Source: Bacillus sp. sid0103
GTDB taxonomy: Bacteria > Bacillota > Bacilli > Bacillales_B > DSM-18226
Assembly: GCF_019219025.1 (NCBI RefSeq)
Contig: NZ_JAHUWN010000012.1
Location: 62,001-126,000, forward strand
Length of the DNA stretch: 64,000 nucleotides
Reading direction: 5' to 3'
The notes beneath the pieces were generated by a model, which did no database searches, had not been told where the DNA came from, and was given only the letters and a program-made list of their open reading frames with translations. A program made the position numbers and the translations under genes. The first letter of the stretch is position 1. Every line of letters starts with the position of its first letter. Positions 35,224 to 44,763 of the stretch are shown here, one piece after another.

Positions 35224-37566
35224 TTATTGTTTCTGTTGGTCAGCTACCACCAATACATCCATATGACGTACCTCTCTTAACAATCGTTGAGTAACAGATC
35301 CTTTTACTATCTCTTCCCATCGGGAACGGGCAGATTGACCAATAATGACTTGTGTTGTATTCTTTTCGTTCATCTGATTCACCAACTTCCTAAAGACTTG
35401 ACGTCTTTCTGTTGTCTCATACAATTCAAATACTCCGCCAAGCCGATTCGTTAGTTGTTGAATTTTTGTTAATGTTTGCTCCTCATCTTCCGTCAAGGGA
35501 TGATGATCTTTCACATGAGCCACATACCAGAGGGCTTTTAAACGATAAGCAATACGAAAACCACGACGAATTAGCCTTTCACTGTCAGGTCTCAAATTCG
35601 TACAAACAAAAATAACTTCTTGCTGTCTCCAAGGTCCCCTTAATGTTCGTTTTCTCTCCCATGATTCAAGTCGCTCATCTACATCATCTGCAACCTCTCG
35701 TAGGGCTAACTCCCGAAGGGCTATTAAATTACCGGTCTTAAAGAAGTTATTCAGTGCTTGCTCAACTTTTTCGTGTGCATATATACGTCCCTCCTTCATC
35801 CGATCGCGCAATGCCTTTGGCGAGATATCAATCAATTCAATTTCATCTGCTCTTCGTAAAATATGATCAGGCACTGTTTCACGTACTCTCACACCGGTTA
35901 TTTGCTCTACGCTGTCATTTAAGCTTTCTAAATGTTGAATATTCATTGTAGAAATGACAGAGATGCCCGAGTCTAAAATCTCTTTTACATCATCATATCG
36001 TTTGTAATTCTTGCAACCAGGCACATTTGTATGTGCTAATTCATCGACTAACACTACTTCAGGATTACGCTTAATAATGGCTTCTGTATCCATATCTTCT
36101 AATGTCGTTCCTTTATAGGAAATGTTTCTTCGAGGAATGATTTCCAATCCGCCGATTTGTTCAAATGTCTCCTCTCGTCCATAAGTTTCTAATAAACCAA
36201 TGACGATATCGATTCCCTTTTTCTTAAGTTCATTCCCTTCTCGCAACATCGTGTAGGTTTTTCCGACTCCAGGTGCTGCACCTATATAGACTTTTAACGT
36301 ACCATTGCGAATTTTATTCATTTCGTTTTCAAGTTCTTGAAGTGTGAGACGCCGATAGGGGTTTATTACTTCATCTTTCTTACTTTGTTTGGTTGGGAGG
36401 ACACGTTCTCCATCTTTTTCGGCGCGATCGGCAACAATAAAAACATCAATATTTTTCGTTTTGCTTAAGATTTTATTGATAATTGAACCATAGGCAATTT
36501 CCTCCCAGCGCGTTCGTTTTGTTTGACCTAGTACAATCCGAGTTACATTATGTTCCGTTGCATATTGAATAATTTGCTTTGCAGCAGTATCTTTCTCTAG
36601 CGGTAACTCTTCAAATTCACCCCCAACTTTTTCCACCAATTTTATAATTGACCGTTTGAAGGTCAGTTCATTTTTAGATACTTTTTTATTAGGTGATTGA
36701 AAACAAACTACCAGTAAATCTCCGCCTAATCTTTTAGCAATTTGCTGACCTCTTCGTACGAGAATCGACCCATTCCAATGGTATTGCACAGTTACTAAAA
36801 TTTTTTCTGACGCTCCTGACGGACCAATCATCCCATGCATTTCTCTATATTCATCTAGTGCGTCATTAACTTCCCCTGCTAAAAAGCGAAGAGCAAGTTC
36901 ACGGAGAACAGCAAGGTTGCTCCGATGGAAGAGGTGATATCTCCCACGTTTTTCTTCATGAATTTGCTCGATATCACCTTCTTGAATCCTGGTAAGGATC
37001 GCTTCTGGCGTCACATCCAATAGCTTTACTTCATCGGCTAGTGCTAGGGTATCTTCAGGGACACTACAATGGACTTTAACCTTACCACCCGTTAATTTGT
37101 CAGCAATCCCCCTTACACCTTCTAACTCATATATGTTAAGGGTAGTAATTACACTTATTTTCTTATTTAACAGATAGTTAATATCATCGAGTCGAGTAGG
37201 ACGTGGAGCATCGGGTCGATTACGATGTGCTAAGGCATCGACTAAAACCACTTCAGGATTACGGATAATAACGGCATCTACATCAAGATCGTACTTCACT
37301 TCCCCATTGTTCATCCAATCTATCGAAGGAATACTTTCTAAATCATCAATCTGTTCCATGGTCTTCGGACGGTTTAAGGTACTGATTATGCCAATGACAA
37401 CGTCAATCCCTCGTTTTTTTAAATGATTTCCTTCTTGTAGCATGTGATAAGTTTTACCGGAGCCGGTTACCGCACCTAGAATAATTTTCAAATGACCTTT
37501 GCGTATTTTTTGAATCGATAAGAGGATTTCCTCTGGTGTTTTTCTTCGGAATTCCTCTTCACTCAT
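35224..37566 (-). CDS. Tandemly duplicated KdpD sensor region without histidine kinase
   Basis: A 780-residue protein made of two KdpD N-terminal units. Each unit has a KdpD ATP-binding domain followed by a USP-like domain. Unit 2 (about 402-780) is canonical: Walker A GAAPGVGKTYTM, VLVDELAHTNVPG, and GQSARSRWEEI in the USP part. Unit 1 (about 8-390) has GAVTGSGKTYHM but VLVDALAHRNRPDAP, with Ala in place of the conserved acidic residue, so it may bind but not hydrolyse ATP. No membrane helices, HAMP, GAF or kinase domain follow. It is the last gene of the kdp operon, after kdpC. No kdpE is present. The c-di-AMP motif known in S. aureus KdpD (FTAxY) was not seen. Confidence 0.9.
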   Translation of the reverse strand: MSEEEFRRKTPEEILLSIQKIRKGHLKIILGAVTGSGKTYHMLQEGNHLKKRGIDVVIGIISTLNRPKTMEQIDDLESIPSIDWMNNGEVKYDLDVDAVIIRNPEVVLVDALAHRNRPDAPRPTRLDDINYLLNKKISVITTLNIYELEGVRGIADKLTGGKVKVHCSVPEDTLALADEVKLLDVTPEAILTRIQEGDIEQIHEEKRGRYHLFHRSNLAVLRELALRFLAGEVNDALDEYREMHGMIGPSGASEKILVTVQYHWNGSILVRRGQQIAKRLGGDLLVVCFQSPNKKVSKNELTFKRSIIKLVEKVGGEFEELPLEKDTAAKQIIQYATEHNVTRIVLGQTKRTRWEEIAYGSIINKILSKTKNIDVFIVADRAEKDGERVLPTKQSKKDEVINPYRRLTLQELENEMNKIRNGTLKVYIGAAPGVGKTYTMLREGNELKKKGIDIVIGLLETYGREETFEQIGGLEIIPRRNISYKGTTLEDMDTEAIIKRNPEVVLVDELAHTNVPGCKNYKRYDDVKEILDSGISVISTMNIQHLESLNDSVEQITGVRVRETVPDHILRRADEIELIDISPKALRDRMKEGRIYAHEKVEQALNNFFKTGNLIALRELALREVADDVDERLESWERKRTLRGPWRQQEVIFVCTNLRPDSERLIRRGFRIAYRLKALWYVAHVKDHHPLTEDEEQTLTKIQQLTNRLGGVFELYETTERRQVFRKLVNQMNEKNTTQVIIGQSARSRWEEIVKGSVTQRLLREVRHMDVLVVADQQKQ

Positions 37567-37622
37567 GTCCGCCCCTCCTTTCTTTGATCCGATAAAGAAT
37601 AAGGAGATAGGATCCTCCCCTA

Positions 37623-38183
37623 TTATTTTATGTTTTGTAAAGCCATGTTTAGCTCCAATACATTGACCCGTGGCTCACCAAAAATGCCTAATGAGCGTCC
37701 CTTTGTATGTTTATTTATTAAAGCTAATAAACGTACTTGCGTAATACCATTGGCTTGAGCAATTCTTGGCACTTGGGCATTTGCTGCTTCCGGAGACAAA
37801 TCCGGGTCAAAACCGGAACCTGAAGTAGTAACTAAATCGGCAGGAATCTTATTACTAACACTATTATTCTCACTTTTTAGATGATCAACATTATCCTTTA
37901 CTGTTTTAATGTATTCTTTCGATGAAACAGCCGCATTCGTCGCAGCAGAAGCTGTTGGATCATATTTTGCTGCGGACGCTCTTGGATGGAACCACTGAGA
38001 ACCATGAAACCCTTGAGCTAAAAGCTCTGAACCTTGAACTTTACCATTCTGAATAACAAGACTTCCTTCTGCTTGTTTATGAAATAAAACCTGGGCAACT
38101 CCTGTTGTGGCTAACGGATAGGCTAAACCACATAAAATCATTAATAACACAGAAGCTCGAATCGCGACCATAAGTGACCTCAT
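37623..38183 (-). CDS. kdpC: K+-transporting ATPase subunit C
   Basis: A 186-residue protein with one N-terminal membrane segment (LLMILCGLAYPLATTGVAQ) and an extracytoplasmic domain. Family blocks are GSELLAQGFHGSQWFHPRAS, SGFDPDLSPEAA and QVRLLALINKHT. KdpC stabilises the KdpFABC complex and helps ATP binding by KdpB. It lies 26 bases after kdpB. Confidence 0.96.
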   Translation of the reverse strand: MRSLMVAIRASVLLMILCGLAYPLATTGVAQVLFHKQAEGSLVIQNGKVQGSELLAQGFHGSQWFHPRASAAKYDPTASAATNAAVSSKEYIKTVKDNVDHLKSENNSVSNKIPADLVTTSGSGFDPDLSPEAANAQVPRIAQANGITQVRLLALINKHTKGRSLGIFGEPRVNVLELNMALQNIK

Positions 38184-38209
38184 AAATAATCTCCTCCATT
38201 TCGCAGCTA

Positions 38210-40249
38210 TTAAACTAGATGTAAAGCCGCTACAATCATGTCTATTATTTTTATACCAATGAATGGAACCACCACTCCACCGAAGCCATAGATGAGGAGG
38301 TTACGACTAAGAAGTTTATTCGCATCCATCGCCTTATATTTTGCTCCTTTCATCGCAATCGGGATGAGAAGAGGAATGATGATGGCGTTAAAAATTAAGG
38401 CAGAAAGAATTGCCGATTTTGGTGATGCCAATCCCATCACATTCAGAGATTGTAATTGCGGTATTACTGTAATAAAGAGTGCCGGAATAATCGCAAAGTA
38501 TTTCGCGATATCATTGGAAATCGAGAAAGTCGTTAATGCACCTCTTGTTATTAATAATTGCTTTCCAATGGCGATAACAGATAAAAGTTTGGTTGGATCA
38601 GAATCTAAATCAATCATGTTGGCTGCTTCTTTTGCTGCCATTGTACCGGAATTCATCGCTAATCCAACATCTGCCTGCGCGAGCGCAGGAGCATCATTAG
38701 TACCGTCACCAGTCATTGCTACAAGTTTACCCTCTGCTTGTTCTCCCTTGATGGCTGCGATCTTGTCTTCTGGCTTCGCTTCTGCAATAAATTCGTCTAC
38801 TCCAGCTTCTTTCGCAATGGTAGCTGCTGTCAATGGATTATCACCAGTACACATAATTGTTTTGATCCCCATTTCACGAAGTTCAGCAAATCGTTCCTTC
38901 AGTCCCGGCTTCACTGTATCTTTCAAATAGATGACTCCAAATACATTATTATTAATAGCGACTGCTAGAGGAGTCCCTCCTGCCTTTGCTATTTTTGTAG
39001 CTATCTCATCCAAGTCGGCAGGAATCTTACCTCCTTTTGAAATAACATATTTTTTTATAGCGTCTACTGCACCTTTTCTTATTTCTGTTCCATCTATTAA
39101 TGTTAGACCTGACATACGCGTTTCTGCTGTAAATTCAATAATCTCTGTACCATCATATTCTGTATGATCCCACTTAACTCCCAGCTTATGGGCTAACTCC
39201 ACAACAGACCGTCCTTCTGGAGTTTCATCTTTTACCGATGCCTTTAAAGCGGATAATGTTACTTCCTGTTCTGACACATTAGATATCGGTAAAAACTCAC
39301 TTGCCATTCTGTTCCCAAATGTAATGGTACCCGTTTTATCAAGGATCATGGTATCAATGTCACCAGCTGCTTCTACAGCTTTTCCTGACATCGCCAAAAC
39401 ATTAAATTGGGTTACTCGGTTCATCCCAGCAATCCCAATCGCTGAAAGCAATCCTCCAATTGTGGTTGGGATTAAACATACGAGAAGTGCAATTAAAGTA
39501 GCCACGTCAAGGTTTATATTTAAATAATCAGCAATAGGTACTAACGTCATAATGACAATTAAGAAAATGAGTGTTAATACAGCTAATAGCGTTGTTAAGG
39601 CAATTTCATTCGGTGTTTTTTGACGAGACGCGCCTTCGACCAATGAAATCATCCGATCAAGGAACGATTCACCTGGATCTGATAAGATTTTAACGATGAT
39701 ATAATCCGATACAACTCTTGTTCCTCCTGTAACAGATGAGAAATCTCCGCCCGCTTCTTTAATGACTGGTGCAGATTCCCCTGTAATCGCTGACTCATCA
39801 ATTGATGCCAGCCCTTCAATAATTTCCCCATCCGAAGGAATAATTTCACCTGTATATACTCGAACAATATCTCCTTTTCTTAATGAAGTAGAGGGAAGCT
39901 CTTTGTATGAACCATCTTTTTGTCTAACCTTTGCCATCGTTTCCGATTTTGTTTTACGTAATGTATCAGCTTGTGCCTTACCTCTACCCTCGGCAAGCGC
40001 TTCAGCAAAGTTTGCAAAAAGGACAGTAAACAGGAGGATAAGGAAAACAGCAATGTTATAACCACGTCCTACTGTATTAACCCCGAAAATGTCTGGTTGA
40101 ATTGATAAAATCAATGTGATCAATGTCCCGACTTCTACAACAAACATAACAGGATTCTTAATCATAACCAGCGGATTTAACTTTTTAAACGAATCTATTA
40201 TTGCTTGAAAGATAATATCTTTTGATAGTGCTTTATTTTGAATTGCCAT
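38210..40249 (-). CDS. kdpB: K+-transporting ATPase subunit B
   Basis: A 679-residue P-type ATPase subunit with seven or so membrane helices. The phosphorylated Asp lies in [12 protein letters not shown], the hinge in [15 protein letters not shown] and the actuator-domain loop in [15 protein letters not shown]. Length and motifs are complete. It drives K+ uptake through KdpA in the high-affinity KdpFABC complex. It is preceded by kdpA with a 31-base gap. Confidence 0.98.
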   Translation of the reverse strand: MAIQNKALSKDIIFQAIIDSFKKLNPLVMIKNPVMFVVEVGTLITLILSIQPDIFGVNTVGRGYNIAVFLILLFTVLFANFAEALAEGRGKAQADTLRKTKSETMAKVRQKDGSYKELPSTSLRKGDIVRVYTGEIIPSDGEIIEGLASIDESAITGESAPVIKEAGGDFSSVTGGTRVVSDYIIVKILSDPGESFLDRMISLVEGASRQKTPNEIALTTLLAVLTLIFLIVIMTLVPIADYLNINLDVATLIALLVCLIPTTIGGLLSAIGIAGMNRVTQFNVLAMSGKAVEAAGDIDTMILDKTGTITFGNRMASEFLPISNVSEQEVTLSALKASVKDETPEGRSVVELAHKLGVKWDHTEYDGTEIIEFTAETRMSGLTLIDGTEIRKGAVDAIKKYVISKGGKIPADLDEIATKIAKAGGTPLAVAINNNVFGVIYLKDTVKPGLKERFAELREMGIKTIMCTGDNPLTAATIAKEAGVDEFIAEAKPEDKIAAIKGEQAEGKLVAMTGDGTNDAPALAQADVGLAMNSGTMAAKEAANMIDLDSDPTKLLSVIAIGKQLLITRGALTTFSISNDIAKYFAIIPALFITVIPQLQSLNVMGLASPKSAILSALIFNAIIIPLLIPIAMKGAKYKAMDANKLLSRNLLIYGFGGVVVPFIGIKIIDMIVAALHLV

Positions 40250-40280
40250 AAGACATCCTCCTTATTTATTCCATTAAGTA

Positions 40281-41960
40281 CTAGTGAAACATCCCCAGAT
40301 GTTCAGCAATTGGACCTAAAGCAAGAGTTGGGAAGAACGTTAATGCACCAATTACTGCAATAATTACAACTAAGATCCCAGTGAATAGTGGTGTATCTGT
40401 ACGAAAAGTTCCAGATGTTGCTGCTACCACTTTCTTTGTTGCAAAAGATCCGGCTATCGCTAACATGGCTATGATCGAAATATATCGTCCCAACAACATG
40501 ACTATTCCAAGAGCGATGTTATAGAAGTTGGTATTAGCTGTAAGACCACCGAAGGCTGAACCATTATTCGCTGCCGCCGATGTAACAGCATACAAGATCT
40601 CTGATAAACCATGATTACCAGGATTTAAAATAGACGAAACTGCGCCCGGTGTGAACATGGCAATAGCTGTCGGAACAAGAATAATAACCGGATGAATGAG
40701 TAAGGCAATTGAAGCCAACTTCACTTCTTTTGATTCAATTTTTTTTCCTAAAAATTCTGGTGTTCGACCTACCATCAAGCCACAAATAAATACTGTTAAT
40801 ATCACATATAACAATCCGTTTAATAAACCGACACCTTTACCGCCAAATACGTTATTTAGCATCATTTCGGCTAAAGGAACAAGACCACCTATTGGAGTTA
40901 AAGAATCATGCATGTTATTAACAGACCCAGTAGTAGCTGCTGTAGTTACTGCGGTAAATAAAGCTGATTCAGAGATACCGAACCGAACCTCTTTACCCTC
41001 CATATTACCGTGAATACCTAGTGAATTTAGTGCAGGCGTACCGTTATACTCAGCAATAAACACTACTGACAGAAACACCAAAAGCATTATCCCCATTGCA
41101 GCAAATACAGACCAGCCTTGACGTTTGTTTTTAATCATTATCCCAAAGGCATAGACCAATGCTGTTGGCAAAAGCAGCATACTGAGAATATGAATTAGGT
41201 TAGTTAATGGTGTTGGATTTTCAAATGGATGTGCTGCATTGGTTCCAAAATATCCTCCACCATTTGTTCCAAGATGCTTAATTGATTCTAACGATGCAAC
41301 AGGTCCTCGTGTGATCGTTTGTTTAACTCCTTCTAGTGTTGTAGCATCCGCTGCACCATGAAACGTTTGCGGTATTCCTTGAAATACCAAGAATAATGCA
41401 ACAATAAATGATAATGGTAATAAAATTCGTGTTATCGATCGAACCAAATCAACATAAAAGTTTCCAAGATTATTCTGCCGAGCAATTAAACCGCGTATGA
41501 AGGCAATCGCTACCGCAAATCCAGTAGCTGCTGATGTAAACAACGGGAATGTAATACCAATCATCTGAGATAAGTATGAAAGTGAATTTTCACCGCTATA
41601 AGCCTGCCAGTTTGTATTGGTAATAAATGAAATTGCTGTATTGAATGCTAATGCAGGGGGCATATTATCTATTCCATCTGGATTCCATGGCAGATATTTT
41701 TGCAACCTAAAAATGGCATATATTAGAATCAACATAACAAAGTTACTAATTAATACGGCAAACAGATACTTCTTCCAACCCATCGACTCTTTTTCCAGAA
41801 CTCCAATAAAACGGTAGATAAATCGTTCTACTGGTCCATATACACGATCCAATCCTGTAGTTCCATAATCGAAAACTTTCACTATGTAGGCACCAACTGG
41901 CTTTATTAATATGCCAGCAATAAGTAAGGTAACTACTACCTGAATTATCCCCATGATCAT
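40281..41960 (-). CDS. kdpA: K+-transporting ATPase subunit A
   Basis: A 559-residue channel-like subunit with ten or more membrane helices. The four selectivity-filter repeats are visible as TNTNWQAYSGE, TNGGGYFGTNAAHP, TTGSVNNMHD and SAAANNGSAFGGL. It forms the K+ path of KdpFABC. GGGAGG precedes the ATG. kdpF is directly upstream and kdpB downstream. Confidence 0.98.
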   Translation of the reverse strand: MIMGIIQVVVTLLIAGILIKPVGAYIVKVFDYGTTGLDRVYGPVERFIYRFIGVLEKESMGWKKYLFAVLISNFVMLILIYAIFRLQKYLPWNPDGIDNMPPALAFNTAISFITNTNWQAYSGENSLSYLSQMIGITFPLFTSAATGFAVAIAFIRGLIARQNNLGNFYVDLVRSITRILLPLSFIVALFLVFQGIPQTFHGAADATTLEGVKQTITRGPVASLESIKHLGTNGGGYFGTNAAHPFENPTPLTNLIHILSMLLLPTALVYAFGIMIKNKRQGWSVFAAMGIMLLVFLSVVFIAEYNGTPALNSLGIHGNMEGKEVRFGISESALFTAVTTAATTGSVNNMHDSLTPIGGLVPLAEMMLNNVFGGKGVGLLNGLLYVILTVFICGLMVGRTPEFLGKKIESKEVKLASIALLIHPVIILVPTAIAMFTPGAVSSILNPGNHGLSEILYAVTSAAANNGSAFGGLTANTNFYNIALGIVMLLGRYISIIAMLAIAGSFATKKVVAATSGTFRTDTPLFTGILVVIIAVIGALTFFPTLALGPIAEHLGMFH

Positions 41961-42001
41961 TTCTATGTTCCTCCCATTTGTTATTCATTGTTAAAATCCC
42001 A

Positions 42002-42079
42002 CTAAAACTTTTCAGGTTTAATTAAGACGTATGACAGATAAATAATCATAACTACTCCAATAATTCCTGGTACGAGCAT
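42002..42079 (-). CDS. kdpF: K+-transporting ATPase subunit F (small peptide)
   Basis: A 25-residue single-helix peptide reading MLVPGIIGVVMIIYLSYVLI then KPEKF. This is the usual size and sequence type of KdpF, which stabilises the complex in the membrane. AAAGGAGG lies upstream at good spacing. It is 41 bases before kdpA. Confidence 0.92.
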   Translation of the reverse strand: MLVPGIIGVVMIIYLSYVLIKPEKF

Positions 42080-42404
42080 ACACAATATCCTCCTTTTGCT
42101 AGTTTACTAATTAGAGTAAATCCCCAAAAAAGGCAAAGGCTAAAAAAAATAGACCAATGCATACTCGTTCTCCAGTTGAATCAAGTGCAACAATATCCAA
42201 AATAGAACTACCTCAAAGAGATAATCTATAAAGGAATTTTGTTGAACTAATTGATATCAACATATTGGAGAAAAAGTAACATTGGTCTACTTAACGCCCA
42301 GTTAGCATTACTGCTCTCTTTGCATTCTGTCTTCCATATTCCTTTTTCTTAAAATAGGCATAATAAAAAGACCTACTTATTCCTCAAGCTGCCCTTTTGC
42401 TAAT
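42080..42404. other. kdp leader between riboswitch and kdpF
   Basis: About 325 AT-rich bases between the riboswitch terminator and kdpF. Apart from the kdpF ribosome binding site I see no gene or clear structure in it. Confidence 0.5.
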
Positions 42405-42450
42405 AAACAAAAAAGCCCCCCTGAATTAGGCGGTCTTTAGACCTCCCTCG
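42405..42450 (-). terminator. Terminator of the kdp riboswitch
   Basis: On the minus strand a hairpin around GGTCTAAAGACC and CCGCCT/AGGGGGG is followed by GCTTTTTTG. One mismatch interrupts the last stem. Confidence 0.6.
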
Positions 42451-42578
42451 CTTTAGCCGACGAAGTTAGCTGACGGGTAGGATGGCGAAAGAGTTTCTCA
42501 TCCCTTCTGGTTCCCCAGAATTAACCCCAAAATATTGGTTCCTCCGTTCCTGAGTTCCCTCAGGATTAAGCCGGTTTA
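42442..42578 (-). promoter_or_regulatory. c-di-AMP (ydaO/yuaA) riboswitch
   Basis: The minus strand carries the ydaO-type core: CTTAATCCTGAGGGAA, GGGGTTAATTCTGGGGAACC, and the highly conserved CCCGTCAGCTAACTTCGTCG, ending AAGCGAGGGAGG. This class binds c-di-AMP and turns transcription off through a downstream terminator, which is present. It lies in the leader of kdpFABC, a known target in other bacilli. Confidence 0.93.
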
Positions 42579-42600
42579 TTAATTTGTAGATTACGATGTT

Positions 42601-42630
42601 ATTGTATGCCTCTGAAACTATTCATGTAAA
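42601..42630 (-). promoter_or_regulatory. Promoter of the kdp operon
   Basis: On the minus strand TTTACA (42625-42630) and TACAAT (42601-42606) are 18 bases apart, directly upstream of the riboswitch. Confidence 0.65.
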
Positions 42631-42739
42631 TTTCTATATTAGACTAAATATAGCCATTTTCTTCGATATTGTTAAGAAAATATTAGAATTCCTTTATTTT
42701 TCTCACCATTACTCATTATTTTATTATCAATTTTTCTTA

Positions 42740-42769
42740 TTGACAGCACTTTAATACCGAAAGTAATAT
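42740..42769 (+). promoter_or_regulatory. SigA-type promoter of the DUF2294 gene
   Basis: TTGACA (42740-42745) and TAATAT (42764-42769) are 18 bases apart, ending 48 bases before the start codon. Confidence 0.65.
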
Positions 42770-42817
42770 TATGTTCATAATGTTAAAGAAAACGTTTAAT
42801 CATCCGGGGGTTTAAAA

Positions 42818-43186
42818 ATGCCTATATCAAAAAAGAAGCTAGAAGCTGAGATTAGCTCAGCATTTATAAAATTTCAAAGGGAATTGCTTGGGCGTGGTCC
42901 ACAAGAGGCCAAAACATACATAGTTCAAGATATGGTTATCACTCGCTTCAAAGGAGTATTGACCACAGAAGAAAAGCATCTTGTAAACCATGATACAGGA
43001 AGAAGACTGGTAAAAAAAATGAGACAAGTCCTCCGCGAAATGTACAGCAATGAGTTTGAGAAGATAGTAGAAAACCTTACTAATTGTAAAGTTCTATCCA
43101 GTCACAGTGATATTAGCACAAAGATGGGAGAGAGAATTGAAGTGTTTATTGTTGATAAAGATTTAGAGAAAATATTAGGTGAATGA
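42818..43186 (+). CDS. DUF2294-family protein
   Basis: A 122-residue soluble protein of the DUF2294 group. GRGPQEAKTYIVQDMVI, FKGVLTTEEKHLV and FEKIVENLTNCKVLS.HSDI are typical blocks. No biochemical role is established that I can name. It has its own promoter and is divergent from the kdp operon, so any link with potassium is only positional. Confidence 0.8.
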   Translation: MPISKKKLEAEISSAFIKFQRELLGRGPQEAKTYIVQDMVITRFKGVLTTEEKHLVNHDTGRRLVKKMRQVLREMYSNEFEKIVENLTNCKVLSSHSDISTKMGERIEVFIVDKDLEKILGE

Positions 43187-43289
43187 TTTAAATTTATCCT
43201 ACACAAATGGGGGATAAGTTTTTAGAAGTGAATTTGATTTGTTATTTGATATTGAAGTTATTTTTGCTATCTACCCTTCTCTCATCTTT

Positions 43290-43664
43290 TTATTTCATTT
43301 TTCCATATATTTTTTCTGCATAACTACCAAATCGGACATTGGTATTTTTTCTTCTTTGTTCCATTACTTTTTCAAATTGCAGCTGTTTGCGCGTTAATTT
43401 TTCTTGCAACCTTTCGATCTCTTTGTCATCGGTTGCAACAGAAATTAGATCATTTAAAGTGATCATTTCTTTTCGTAAATCGACTTCATCTGAAATGAAC
43501 CCTGCATTCTTAAGCATTCGGTAACCCATTTTCATGTCAGCGCTCATCCCTGGCAGATCATCTTTCAAATCCAATGGTTTTCCCATTCCAGGTAAATTAT
43601 CAAACTCCCCATTTTTTATCGCTTCTTTAATTTTATCTTCTACTATTCTTGAAAATAAGTCCAT
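43290..43664 (-). CDS. DUF1992 (DnaJ-homologue C28 region) protein
   Basis: A 124-residue protein. The family block is IKEAIKNGEFDNLPGMGKPL at the N-terminus, followed by a helical region with KLTRKQLQFEKVMEQRRKNT. This domain is called the DnaJ homologue subfamily C member 28 conserved domain, though no J domain is present. The function is unknown. AGGAGG lies upstream of the ATG. It stands alone. Confidence 0.82.
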   Translation of the reverse strand: MDLFSRIVEDKIKEAIKNGEFDNLPGMGKPLDLKDDLPGMSADMKMGYRMLKNAGFISDEVDLRKEMITLNDLISVATDDKEIERLQEKLTRKQLQFEKVMEQRRKNTNVRFGSYAEKIYGKMK

Positions 43665-43963
43665 GACAATCCTCCTTTTTGTTTCTATTTTAACCTATTT
43701 TGATGTTATACGGTATGACCAAACAAAGTCAGAACAAATAGTTCACAATTCATTTTTGTCTGATTTAAATTGAACAAGAAGTTTGTTCCTTTTATTAAAA
43801 TGCTCTACATATGTGTTGGATACCGGAATAGAAATATCATAGTTTTTATTTGATTAAAAACATTCTCAACTTCCCTCTAAACAGAACAAATGTTTTGTAG
43901 TATATTAAATACGTTATGGTGTTTTTTAAAGGACCATAAATAAATTATAGAGGTGAAATATAA

Positions 43964-44596
43964 GTGAACGGAACGGCACATGCAGCAATAGGAGCAGCAA
44001 CAGGTTTTATAGTTGCGAACACTTTCCATACCTCCCCATCAACGACACTCTTTCTAGTTGGATTAGGTGGGATTTCGGGCTTGGTCCCCGATCTCGACAT
44101 AGAAGGGAAACTTCGCGGCAAAATCACCTTATCCCATAAGTTGATTCGGATAGCTGCACAATTGATAGGAATACTGATGGTCTTCTATAGTATTTATGAG
44201 GGAGGATCTAATGAGAAATGGATTGGAATAGGAATAGGAATTGGAACGGGGATGATGATTACATCATTATTAATCAAGCAAAAGCACATGTTAACAATCA
44301 CAGGAATCGGTGTAGTAGCAGGCGGATTCTCCTTAGCAGAAATTTGGTTAATACTACTTGGGATTTATATTTTAATCGCATCTCTCGTTTCACATCGAAG
44401 TTATACCCATTCCATTTTGGGTGTTATTTTCTTCGGAATTATTGCTTCTAAATTAGAAATCTCTCTAGGAATTGATGGCGTTTTTTACACCTGCCTTGCT
44501 GGATACATAAGTCATTTAATTGGAGATATTAAAATCTTACCGTTCAATAAACGTGGGATTAAACTTTTTCTACCTGTTTCATCGAAAGAAATTTAA
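43964..44596 (+). CDS. YdjM-like membrane-bound metal-dependent hydrolase
   Basis: A 210-residue membrane protein with about five hydrophobic segments. The N-terminal block MNGTAHAAIGAATGF, the later ISGLVPDLDIEGKLRGK and the downstream SHRSYTHSILG carry the His/Asp residues typical of the YdjM family of putative metal-dependent hydrolases. E. coli YdjM is SOS-induced, but no LexA box was noted here. The start is a GTG at 43964 with AGAGGTG upstream. It lies at the left edge of a metal-related block. Confidence 0.8.
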   Translation: MNGTAHAAIGAATGFIVANTFHTSPSTTLFLVGLGGISGLVPDLDIEGKLRGKITLSHKLIRIAAQLIGILMVFYSIYEGGSNEKWIGIGIGIGTGMMITSLLIKQKHMLTITGIGVVAGGFSLAEIWLILLGIYILIASLVSHRSYTHSILGVIFFGIIASKLEISLGIDGVFYTCLAGYISHLIGDIKILPFNKRGIKLFLPVSSKEI

Positions 44597-44763
44597 AAAG
44601 CAGCAATCACTTATTAACACGACTACCAGTATTTATAAATGTAGTAATAAATGATGTCTTTTTTTATCCAAAAAAATTTAATTTATTCCAGATTTTTCGT
44701 TGGACGAACTAATAGGATGAGAGTATAGTAGTTTCCATGAGTCTTGAATATAGGAGGACTACT

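Noticed and set aside
38292..38930. Long plus-strand ORF opposite kdpB
   Set aside because: It mirrors kdpB coding sequence and has no ribosome binding site.
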